A stretch of 14,226 nt of DNA, taken from an uncultured Prevotella sp. (GTDB taxonomy: Bacteria > Bacteroidota > Bacteroidia > Bacteroidales > Bacteroidaceae). Numbering within the stretch: position 1 is the stretch's first letter; every line of letters begins with the position of its first letter. Position numbers and translations under genes: made by a program. The notes beneath the pieces were generated by a model that saw only the letters and a program-made list of their open reading frames with translations, made no database searches and was not told the origin of the DNA. Below are positions 1 through 7,160 of this stretch, one piece after another. The DNA is taken from the NCBI GenBank assembly GCA_937874345.1, contig CALNBT010000029.1, positions 1 to 14,226 on the forward strand. Direction: 5' to 3'.

Positions 1-98
1 GATATGCACAACTTATTTCCTGACATTTTTTAGTGAATTAATTCCGCCAACGGGTTATGTTAAGATTGAGAGAATGGCTTTTAAAGTACTGCATGGTT
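1..98. other. Left-edge non-coding stretch after the GH29 gene
   Basis: These 98 bases follow the stop codon of the alpha-L-fucosidase gene. I see no clear terminator hairpin here. A 10-bp palindrome, GAATTAATTC, lies at 35-44. A minus-strand ATG at 24-26 opens a frame (M S G N K L C I) that runs off the window edge and could be the start of the next gene. Eight codons are too few to support a gene call. Confidence 0.3.
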
Positions 99-1910
99 TT
101 ATTGTACCACCCATTTCTTTGCCTGTGCCTGCTCGTTATTCACGGTGGCCGTCGCTTTCAGCATAATGTAACGGACTTTGACAGGCGCAAAGAACACATC
201 CTGACGGATGGGGTTGTTGCGGATATTCGAAAACTCGCCTTTGGCAAGGCTGTTGAGTTGGGTCAGATCGTTTCCGGCCAAAATCTCGTAATGGGTGATG
301 ATGCCTTTGGCTGCGGGCGTGTAATGCAACGACTTCACTGTTTTTTCGCTGCCCAGATCCATCACAAGACTGTTGGGCGTGTTGGCGTTCACCGTTGTGA
401 AGGGCAATCCTTTGATGTCGGCTTCGGTCACTTCAAAATGGTCGGTGGCATGGGGTGCATAGTAGGCGCCCAGCTCGTTGAGGCATAGACTGGCGCGGGC
501 ATCCGTGATGCGGATACGCAGTTGTTTGGTCTCGATAGTGGGGAAGCGTAACAAACGTTTGTAACCGATGGTCGTGGTCTCTTCGTTGAGCTTCAGCGGC
601 AACCAGTTATTACCTTGGCGGTATTCTACCCTAAACGACTTCACGCGCTGGCCCAGGGGGATATACTCTTGCAGGCCGAGGCGGTTGATCTTGGTTGCGT
701 TCTTGAAAGAGACCAGCAAGTCGGCTTTGTTCACCCCATCTTCTGTTGCCCAATAAGTATCATAATTGCCATCGGTGAGCCCTTTCTCACCGAATGCCTT
801 GCCACGCACGTTCGATGCCTTGATGCGGGCATTCTTCAAAAGGTTGTTGCCCAGCTCTCGCTGTATGCGTTGATGCAGCCCAACGATATTGGTAGAGTCG
901 ATGGGATGAACTAATCCATCTTTGTCTACCGGCAGGTTGATCAGGAAGGTGGCATTGTGGCCTACGCTGCGGTAATACAGGTCGGTAAGATAATCAACCG
1001 ACTTCACCCGGTTGTCTTCGCCGGTGTGGTAGAACCATCCCGGGCGTATCGACACATCACATTCGGCCGCTACCCAGCTGTTGCCATCTTCAAAGCCGTG
1101 TTGCAGATCTTCGGGTTTGATGTGTTTTGGATTGACTTTGTCTTTTGTTGGCAGGAACGACCAGTTGGTGGCACCGGCGTATCCCTTTTCATTGCCTACC
1201 CATCGGCAGCCCGGTCCGTTGTCAGAAAAGGCAATGGCTTGTGGCTGCAATTCATCAATCATGCGATAGGCGCGGTCAAATTGGTAATAGGTCAAGCCAT
1301 CGATATCGCGTTTTTCCTTTGTTCCGCCATACCATCCGTCGCCACCATTGGCACCATCAAACCAAATCTCGAAGATATCACCATAACGGGTGAAGAGCTC
1401 ACGTAGCTGACTATAGAAATATTCGACATACAATGGAGTACCGTAGAAGGCCTGGTGACGGTCCCAGGGTGAGAGATACACGCCAAACTTCAATCCGTAC
1501 TTTTTGCAGGCGGCAGCCAGTTCGCCTACCACATCGCCTTTGCCGTCTTTGTACGGTGTATTGCGGACACTGTAATCGGTGTATTGGGTGGGCCACAGAC
1601 AGAAACCGTCGTGGTGCTTGGCGGTGATGATGATGCCCTTGAGTCCAGCTTTTACACATGTCTGAGCCCATTGCTCGCAATCAAGTTTGGTCGGATTGAA
1701 GGTCTCCAGCTTCGAATCTCCATATCCCCATTCACGGTCGTTGAAGGTATTGAGACCAAAATGGACGAAGGCATACGTCTCCAGCTGCTGCCATTTCACC
1801 TGATGTTCGGTGGGGATGGGCAGAACAGGCGCTGGCGCTGTTGTTATGTCCTTGGCAGAAAGGCTTGCGGTACAAAAAAATAAACTTGCAAATAGTAACA
1901 GTTGTTTCAT
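99..1910 (-). CDS. GH29 alpha-L-fucosidase with C-terminal discoidin-like domains
   Basis: This 603-residue exo-enzyme should remove terminal alpha-L-fucose in the periplasm by a retaining mechanism. A type I signal peptide covers residues 1-19 (cleavage after SLSA). The GH29 barrel spans about 25-355 and carries the family HHDGF motif (99-103). The nucleophile is Asp185 in EIWFDGANG, and Glu283 in AECDVSIRPGWFYH is the likely acid/base. This layout resembles GH29 subfamily B (alpha-1,3/4-fucosidases); the subfamily is inferred. Residues about 357-485 form an F5/8 type C (discoidin) domain, and about 490-600 look like a second, degenerate beta-sandwich. I chose the Met at 1910 because the signal peptide begins there; an in-frame Met at 1940 would put a promoter-like box inside the gene. 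The gene lies beyond the operon terminator and probably has its own promoter, so its link to the PUL substrate is uncertain. Confidence 0.93.
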   Translation of the reverse strand: MKQLLLFASLFFCTASLSAKDITTAPAPVLPIPTEHQVKWQQLETYAFVHFGLNTFNDREWGYGDSKLETFNPTKLDCEQWAQTCVKAGLKGIIITAKHHDGFCLWPTQYTDYSVRNTPYKDGKGDVVGELAAACKKYGLKFGVYLSPWDRHQAFYGTPLYVEYFYSQLRELFTRYGDIFEIWFDGANGGDGWYGGTKEKRDIDGLTYYQFDRAYRMIDELQPQAIAFSDNGPGCRWVGNEKGYAGATNWSFLPTKDKVNPKHIKPEDLQHGFEDGNSWVAAECDVSIRPGWFYHTGEDNRVKSVDYLTDLYYRSVGHNATFLINLPVDKDGLVHPIDSTNIVGLHQRIQRELGNNLLKNARIKASNVRGKAFGEKGLTDGNYDTYWATEDGVNKADLLVSFKNATKINRLGLQEYIPLGQRVKSFRVEYRQGNNWLPLKLNEETTTIGYKRLLRFPTIETKQLRIRITDARASLCLNELGAYYAPHATDHFEVTEADIKGLPFTTVNANTPNSLVMDLGSEKTVKSLHYTPAAKGIITHYEILAGNDLTQLNSLAKGEFSNIRNNPIRQDVFFAPVKVRYIMLKATATVNNEQAQAKKWVVQ

Positions 1911-1929
1911 TTTGAGTAGGTTTTGTGCA

Positions 1930-1959
1930 CAAATATACACAATAATCCTTTGTCAGAAA
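1930..1959 (-). promoter_or_regulatory. Candidate Bacteroidota promoter for the GH29 gene
   Basis: Read on the minus strand, TATATTTG at 1937-1930 matches the Bacteroidota -7 consensus TAnnTTTG exactly. A weak -33 match, TTTC at 1959-1956, lies 18 nt upstream where TTTG is expected. Transcription would begin near 1923, leaving a leader of only about 13 nt before the start at 1910. The exact -7 box right after a terminator suggests independent transcription. The poor -33 box keeps confidence moderate. Confidence 0.45.
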
Positions 1960-2029
1960 CGCCTTTGTTTCAAATTATTTGTTTTCTTCTTCCAAGCCTT
2001 CTCTTTATCTGCTTCGATCAAGAAAAGGT

Positions 2030-2072
2030 CCTGAAAATAAAGAGGCCGCATCTTTTTGAATGCAGCCTCTTT
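2030..2072 (-). terminator. Intrinsic terminator of the PUL operon
   Basis: On the minus strand, eight pairs (2072-2065 with 2046-2039, AAAGAGGC/GCCTCTTT), one mismatch and four more pairs (2063-2060 with 2051-2048) form a stem with an 8-nt loop. The U-rich stretch TTTATTTTC follows directly. It lies about 65 nt past the GH97 stop codon and separates that gene from the GH29 gene. Confidence 0.8.
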
Positions 2073-2138
2073 GGTCTTGGAAAAGAGCGATTATGCCAAT
2101 TGTTCTTTCTTGGTGTCTAATATTTCAGACAAATCTGT

Positions 2139-4151
2139 TTACTTTCCTACTTTCAGTTTCATCGCAAAGCCTCCGCCGGGTGCCAAGTGCATGTTCAAGA
2201 CATCGCCTTGTTTTACTTGCTGTTGCAAAATGGTGAGCGGATAAGGATTGGTACGATAATCGGCATCGGGACCGTCTTGATAAATCATCGCTTGGTAGGT
2301 TACGCCCGGTGTGAGGAAATCGAGCTTCAGCTGGCAGTCGCGCGCTTCTTCATTCGTCACGCCAGCTACAAACCAGTTGTTGGTATCTCTTGCCTGACGG
2401 GCGGTAATGATGTATTCTCCAATCTTTGCATCTGGCACAACCGTCTTCTGCCAATTGGTTTCCAAGCTTTCGATGAAGGCCAACCCCGGTTGGTCGACAT
2501 AATTCTCTATCATATCACAAGCCATGGGGTATGGGGTATAGAGCACGATATATTCGGCCAATTGCTTTGCCAGCGTGGTTTGTGGATGCGTTTTGGGAAC
2601 AGCTTTGTTGGTAAAGTTGAACACTCCGGGTGTAAAGTCAACGGGACCAGCCAACTGACGTGTGAAAGGAATGATGCACTCGTGGTAGGGTGGATTGCCT
2701 CCGTCCTGTGACCAGGCATTGTATTCCTGTCCGCGTAAGCCTTCAGAGGCGATGAGGTTGGGGTAGGTGCGTTGCAAGCCAGTCGGCATGGCGGGTTCGT
2801 GGTTCACCACCATGAGATGGTGCTTGGCTGCCGTTTCGATAACTTTGCGATAGTGTCTGATGCCATATTGCGAGCGTTCAAGCTCTTTGTTGTCGAGCAA
2901 GGGATTGACATAACCCGTTTTAACCGCTTTGATACCCAATTTATCGTAGAGCGAGAAAGCCTCTTCGAGTTGATTTTCGTAGTTTTTTGCCGCGCCACCG
3001 GTTTCGTTGTGCGCAATCAGTCGTACACCTTTTTCCAAGGCATATTTCTGTAGTCCTTCCAGATCGTAATCGGGATAAGGCTTGACGAAATCAAATCGAT
3101 CACCGTATTTTGTCCAGTCACCATCCCAACCGTAGTTCCATCCTTCTACCAAGACGCCTTTAAAGCCATGTTTGGCAGCGAAATCAATATAGCGTTTGGT
3201 AATATCGGTCGTAGCTCCATGTTTGGGACCTTGGCTCCAGGTGTAATCTGTCATGTGCATACCCCACCAGATTCCGATGTATTTTCCGGATTCCAGCCAT
3301 GAGGTATCCGTAATCTTGCAGGGTTCGTTCAAGTTGAGCATGAGCCGTGAGGCGATTAAATCGCTCGGTCTTGAGCCCACAATCAGGGTGCGCCATGGTG
3401 AGACGAAAGGTGCTTTTGCAAAAACCTTCTCGCCGGTTGACCAAGGAACCAGTGTCGAACGTAAGGTTACGCCTGTGGGGTCTTTGTGAGGCGTGTATCC
3501 TAACGAGGCATAGTCGGTGAGGTTGGCTTCGTGAAAAACGAGATACAGCGAGTCGTTCACCTCCATGGTGATGGGTGTTGCTACCGTGTCTTTGGTACTG
3601 ATAGGTGCTTTCTTCCACAATTCTTCCAGATAATGGGCATCGCGGGAGATGGTCCAGGCCGGTGCATCGGATGGAAGGGAGAATTCGGTGAGTTCGTCCA
3701 TGATCACGAAATCGTTCAATGTCTTCTGTTGAGGGAACTCATATCGAAAACCCATCCCATCGTTGAAGAGCCTGAAAACCACGGTGAGCATTCTTTTCAG
3801 ACCATTCTTCTGAAGCAGGTTCATGCGCAGTTCGTTGTACTGGTTTCTCACCTTTTCCTCTTCGCCCCATGGTTGTAACCATGTTTCGTCAAAAGAATTT
3901 TTTTTGAACGAATTGATCTGAAATCCCTCGTTCAGCTGTCCGTCACGAAGTACGAATCCCAGTTTCGATGGTTTCACAATTGTCTTTGCGTCACGCGACA
4001 ACTGATAATATGGTTTTCCCTGTTTGTCTACTCCTGCTGCCAGAACGAGCCGGCCGTCAGGAGAGGTGATTTTTTCTGTTGTTTTGGCTGTGACGTTCTG
4101 TGCAAATAGGCTGATGAACAGCATCAACACAACCTTAATCATCTTTTTCAT
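2139..4151 (-). CDS. GH97 alpha-glucosidase, inverting (SusB) type
   Basis: This 670-residue periplasmic exo-enzyme should release glucose from non-reducing ends of imported alpha-gluco-oligosaccharides. A type I signal peptide covers residues 1-22 (VTA|K). An N-terminal beta-sandwich (about 25-285) precedes the catalytic barrel (about 286-575) and a C-terminal beta domain, and the length is normal for GH97. As I recall them, the SusB residues Glu194, 439, 508, 526 and 532 map at one constant offset (-56) to Glu138, 383 (HNETGG), 452 (VNHEP), 470 and 476 (SEGLRGQE). That covers both general bases, the acid and the calcium ligands. The KTG at 411-413 lacks the Asp nucleophile that retaining GH97 alpha-galactosidases carry in this segment, so inversion is expected. 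It is the last gene of the operon, 81 bp after the GH71/99-like gene with no promoter box between. Linkage specificity cannot be read from sequence. Confidence 0.95.
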   Translation of the reverse strand: MKKMIKVVLMLFISLFAQNVTAKTTEKITSPDGRLVLAAGVDKQGKPYYQLSRDAKTIVKPSKLGFVLRDGQLNEGFQINSFKKNSFDETWLQPWGEEEKVRNQYNELRMNLLQKNGLKRMLTVVFRLFNDGMGFRYEFPQQKTLNDFVIMDELTEFSLPSDAPAWTISRDAHYLEELWKKAPISTKDTVATPITMEVNDSLYLVFHEANLTDYASLGYTPHKDPTGVTLRSTLVPWSTGEKVFAKAPFVSPWRTLIVGSRPSDLIASRLMLNLNEPCKITDTSWLESGKYIGIWWGMHMTDYTWSQGPKHGATTDITKRYIDFAAKHGFKGVLVEGWNYGWDGDWTKYGDRFDFVKPYPDYDLEGLQKYALEKGVRLIAHNETGGAAKNYENQLEEAFSLYDKLGIKAVKTGYVNPLLDNKELERSQYGIRHYRKVIETAAKHHLMVVNHEPAMPTGLQRTYPNLIASEGLRGQEYNAWSQDGGNPPYHECIIPFTRQLAGPVDFTPGVFNFTNKAVPKTHPQTTLAKQLAEYIVLYTPYPMACDMIENYVDQPGLAFIESLETNWQKTVVPDAKIGEYIITARQARDTNNWFVAGVTNEEARDCQLKLDFLTPGVTYQAMIYQDGPDADYRTNPYPLTILQQQVKQGDVLNMHLAPGGGFAMKLKVGK

Positions 4152-4232
4152 TCAAACGTTTTTATTAATCTAGTTTTGGTGTTGAAGATTGATACAGCAA
4201 AGCGTGTGTCATCATTCAACGCACGAAGATAT

Positions 4233-5426
4233 TTATTTTTCTAAATTCTCGATGAAAGCCTTTGCCTTGTCGGGTTGCAGGGCGGCAAGATAAATGTATG
4301 CTTGCGTTACCCGTGCATCGTTTGGCTTCGTAACCCGAACTCTGTACCAACGATCGATCAACTCCAGGTTTGCTTGGGTATAGGTAACACCTGTAAATTT
4401 CTGTAGCTGAACGAGTGGTTGATACCCATACTCTTGTGTAGGTTCAATCGTTGTGCCTTCACCATAGTCGTTCCATGTACTGACTTGCAGCCATCTCAGT
4501 CCTGCAGATTTTGCTGCAGTAAGCTGACGGTCGAACAGATTTCCATTCTCTCGATCGTAGGTGGTATAGCCTGTTCCCACGCCAGATTCTTTGTAATGGT
4601 CTTTAAATCCAGGCATGGCGCCGCCTACGTAAGTATTGAATTTGCTTACGTTACTGTAGTCGGGTGCTGGGTTTACCCACGAGAATTCGCCCTGTGCATT
4701 GGTTGCATCTTGATTATTGCACATATAACTCTTTCCGGTGAGTACCAGAAATTCTGGTTTTGTTGGAAGGATTCCGAAAGTGCTTGTCCATTCCGGTGCC
4801 GTTGTCAATGCTTGAGGCCCAAAGCAGAGCAGCAATGGTTTGTTGTTGACTTTAACATAGTTTGGACTTGAGAAGTAATTGTAACTGAGATATCTCATAT
4901 CCAAACGCGCCTGCGTGGTCTTATCCGTCAGTGCGTTCAACGTTTGGTCTTCGTATACAATGACAAATTTCAACCCTGCTTTTTCAATTGCCTTTAGCAT
5001 CAAACGGGTATGTAACTCGTTGACAGGGTAATCACTTGTTTGCTGCGTTCCGTACCAATCGACCATCACGCCATCGGCCCCGGCATATTTCATCAAGAGA
5101 CACTGATAATCCAGAACGGCTTCATCTGATGAAGCATAAGGTCCGATCAAAGGATGATAATACGAAGCGTAGTTCGTGTTGTTTAATGCGTTTGCACTCA
5201 TGGTCCAGTGATTCCATACACCCGATGTAGCTGAAGCAACAAACCACGGCATATAATGAATATAGAGATTCATCTGATTTGTCTTTGCCACTTGGGCAGG
5301 AGCGATTTGTTCAATGGTGCCGACAGTTCCTTCATCTTTACTGCTGTTGCCGCAATTTACCAACATCGTGGCTGTTACGAGTAGCAGGGTCGTGGACATT
5401 GTTTTAATCATATGCATCATAATCAT
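4233..5426 (-). CDS. GH71/GH99-like glycosidase, putative surface lipoprotein
   Basis: This 397-residue protein probably makes the first, endo-acting cut in the glycan at the cell surface. GH71 (alpha-1,3-glucanases) and GH99 (endo-alpha-mannosidases) share a related barrel and an acidic loop. Here the loop is WNDYGEGTTIEP (318-329), with Asp320 and Glu323 as probable catalytic residues. GH99 has Glu-Trp-His-Glu there, whereas Asn-Asp-Tyr-Gly-Glu is the GH71 form. Asp123 in GVMVDWYG is another candidate active-site residue. The N-terminus is hydrophobic up to Cys25 (LVNC, with an unusual Asn at -1). SKDEG follows, resembling the K-(D/E)2 surface-export signal of Bacteroidota lipoproteins. The last 45 residues are a helical extension. 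Alternative starts exist at 5420, 5417, 5411 and 5399. The gene follows SusD after 158 bp that hold two RNA hairpins. Fold and enzyme class are fairly sure; the substrate is inferred. Confidence 0.78.
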   Translation of the reverse strand: MIMMHMIKTMSTTLLLVTATMLVNCGNSSKDEGTVGTIEQIAPAQVAKTNQMNLYIHYMPWFVASATSGVWNHWTMSANALNNTNYASYYHPLIGPYASSDEAVLDYQCLLMKYAGADGVMVDWYGTQQTSDYPVNELHTRLMLKAIEKAGLKFVIVYEDQTLNALTDKTTQARLDMRYLSYNYFSSPNYVKVNNKPLLLCFGPQALTTAPEWTSTFGILPTKPEFLVLTGKSYMCNNQDATNAQGEFSWVNPAPDYSNVSKFNTYVGGAMPGFKDHYKESGVGTGYTTYDRENGNLFDRQLTAAKSAGLRWLQVSTWNDYGEGTTIEPTQEYGYQPLVQLQKFTGVTYTQANLELIDRWYRVRVTKPNDARVTQAYIYLAALQPDKAKAFIENLEK

Positions 5427-5441
5427 AACGAATATTGTGAA

Positions 5442-5486
5442 ACAAGTCGAAAGATGTAAACGCGAGGTTTATATCCTCCGACTTGT
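5442..5486 (-). promoter_or_regulatory. Long intercistronic RNA hairpin upstream of the GH71/99-like gene
   Basis: In the minus-strand transcript, positions 5486-5467 pair with 5461-5442 around a 5-nt loop. Of 20 positions, 17 are Watson-Crick pairs, two are G-U and one is an A-C mismatch. The G-U pairs occur only in minus-strand RNA; the plus strand would have A-C mismatches there. This points to an RNA element in the sense direction. No U-tract follows, so it is not a classic terminator. It ends 15 nt before the first possible start codon at 5426. A role in mRNA processing, 3'-end protection of the upstream SusCD message or control of translation is inferred. Confidence 0.75.
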
Positions 5487-5503
5487 CAAGTTATCATTTT
5501 TAT

Positions 5504-5542
5504 AAACATCAAGAACTGAGTTGTAAGCGCAAGTTGATGTTT
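5504..5542 (-). promoter_or_regulatory. Second stem-loop in the SusD to GH71/99-like gap
   Basis: AAACATCAA at 5504-5512 is a perfect inverted repeat of TTGATGTTT at 5534-5542, giving a 9-bp stem with a 21-nt loop. It lies 17 nt upstream, in transcription order, of the longer hairpin. Short A/U-rich stems like this also occur by chance, so support is moderate. Confidence 0.45.
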
Positions 5543-5584
5543 CAGACTCTTCATAACCGGATGAATCGTCAGAAGTCGTAAGGC

Positions 5585-7111
5585 TTAATAACCAGAATTC
5601 TGTTTGAGATTCGGATTCTTCTCCAGTTCTACCTTTGGTATAGGATAAATGCCTGTGTGTTTGTCGGATGCTGCGGGACGGTTCCATCCGGCCTTATAGA
5701 ATGTACCGAAACGGATGTTTGTGGTTCGTCTTATGCCCTCGAATGCAAATTCATGCAGCCATTCCTGATCCAGGGTAGTCTCATCTAATGTCGATAATTC
5801 GCTAAGACCGGCACGTGTACGTACTTGATTTAAGTAGGTCAAAGCCGTTGGGGTGTATCCTAAACGATAATAACATTCAGCCTGCATCATCAGCACTTCA
5901 GCATAACGCATCAAGACCCAGTCGTTGTCACGTTCCCACACGTCATTTGGAGTCCATTCGTATTTGTTGATTCGAGCACCTTCGTTCTGCTTGGCTTTGG
6001 TATAATCAACAATCTCTTCGGTGTAATTCAGTGGTTCTCCATTGTCCATTGTCAATGCTGATCCGTCTTTGGCACTGTACTGCTGTCCAATTAAGATGGT
6101 CTTATCACGCCTCACATCTCCTGCTTCATAGGATGACCATAGGCCAGGCTGCGCGCAGATACCGTTTCCACACCATGGATAACTTCCATCAGCAGAGAAA
6201 GCGTTCTTCTGATTATAATGGAATGTCATGGAAGCCAGGTAATTGCCCACTGTTCCTTGTTTATGATCGTAAGGAATGGCAAAGATGATCTCTTTCGAGG
6301 TTTCATTCTTGACGGCAAAGTTGGCTTTATAATCAACCGTTAACGAATAGCCCGTTACTTTATCGCAGGCAGCGATACAATCTTCCCATCGAGCCTTTCC
6401 CGTATACACTTCAGCGTTGAGGTACAGCCGAGCAAGGAGGGTATAACCCACATTTTGAGTAAATCGACCATATTGTACGCCGGTAGGCAAAACGGGCAAG
6501 ATTTCTTTCAGTTCCTTTTCAATAAAGTTGAAGACCTCTTGTCTGCTGGAGTTTGCCGGTAATTCGGTGGCAGTGAAATCAGTCACAATAGGCACATTAC
6601 CAAATTGGTCAACCAATAGATAGTAATAATAAGCACGCAATCCGCGCAATTCTGCCTCTACAATGTCTTTCTGGTTTCGGTCAAGTCCAGATTGTTCTAC
6701 TTGATAAATAATGGCATTTACCTTTGATACGCCGGTAAAAGCATAACGCCAAGCCGATGTTACACAGGCATTGTCGGCATCCCAAGTGTGATACAACAAC
6801 TGCTGGTAACGTCCTCCGTCATACCAGTCGGTACCTCTGGTAGGAACGCAAGCCTCATCGCTTGAACATTCGGTCAGGAAGAATACGTATTCTGAAGCAG
6901 GATAACAGTTTACACCATTCCCCTCAGGGGTTCCAGATCCATACCCACGAAGGGTTGAATAAGCTCCGCCAACAATGGTTTGTACTTCAGACGGCGTTTT
7001 TCCATAATCATCCATTGAAACTTTATCGAACAATGTTTCGTCCAGGTTTGTGCAACCTCCCAGTGTTGTAGCAAAGAGTAGGATGGACGAATATAAATAT
7101 ATCTTTTTCAT
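5585..7111 (-). CDS. SusD-like outer-membrane glycan-binding lipoprotein
   Basis: This 508-residue lipoprotein should form the lid of the SusC transporter, capture glycan at the surface and pass it to the channel. A type II signal peptide ends in the lipobox LGGC (lipid Cys20), and residues 21-26 (TNLDET) continue as in typical SusD proteins. Helical TPR-like segments follow, including RGLRAYYYYLLVDQFGNVPIVTD, which is typical of the RagB/SusD family. The protein closes with the family signature YPIPKVELEKNPNLKQNSGY. I chose the Met at 7111 because the lipoprotein signal peptide starts there; in-frame Mets at 7135 and 7141 would add 8 or 10 residues. The gene lies directly downstream of SusC, 19-49 bp depending on the start. 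It is the strictly paired partner of that SusC and defines the PUL. Ligand specificity is not readable from the sequence. Confidence 0.95.
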   Translation of the reverse strand: MKKIYLYSSILLFATTLGGCTNLDETLFDKVSMDDYGKTPSEVQTIVGGAYSTLRGYGSGTPEGNGVNCYPASEYVFFLTECSSDEACVPTRGTDWYDGGRYQQLLYHTWDADNACVTSAWRYAFTGVSKVNAIIYQVEQSGLDRNQKDIVEAELRGLRAYYYYLLVDQFGNVPIVTDFTATELPANSSRQEVFNFIEKELKEILPVLPTGVQYGRFTQNVGYTLLARLYLNAEVYTGKARWEDCIAACDKVTGYSLTVDYKANFAVKNETSKEIIFAIPYDHKQGTVGNYLASMTFHYNQKNAFSADGSYPWCGNGICAQPGLWSSYEAGDVRRDKTILIGQQYSAKDGSALTMDNGEPLNYTEEIVDYTKAKQNEGARINKYEWTPNDVWERDNDWVLMRYAEVLMMQAECYYRLGYTPTALTYLNQVRTRAGLSELSTLDETTLDQEWLHEFAFEGIRRTTNIRFGTFYKAGWNRPAASDKHTGIYPIPKVELEKNPNLKQNSGY

Positions 7112-7160
7112 CGTTTTTTCTATTTTCTTTTTCATGTTCATGAACTTCTAGATTGTTCAC

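Noticed and set aside
57..488. Plus-strand open frame of 143 codons at the left end
   Set aside because: It lies antisense to the well-supported GH29 gene, begins in non-coding sequence and shows no recognisable domain.
957..1406. Plus-strand open frame of 149 codons
   Set aside because: It is antisense to the GH29 catalytic domain, whose motifs prove the minus strand is coding.
2187..2711. Plus-strand open frame of 174 codons, the longest antisense frame
   Set aside because: It overlaps the conserved GH97 barrel on the opposite strand and resembles no known protein; long antisense frames are common opposite such genes.
4202..4227. Possible hairpin in the gap between the GH71/99-like and GH97 genes (CGTGTG with CGCACG)
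   Set aside because: It has only six positions, with a mismatch in the minus-strand RNA, an 11-nt loop and no U-tract.
7136..7145. Palindrome GTTCATGAAC at the first possible SusD start
   Set aside because: It has no loop for an RNA hairpin and consists partly of the start codon itself; it is probably chance.
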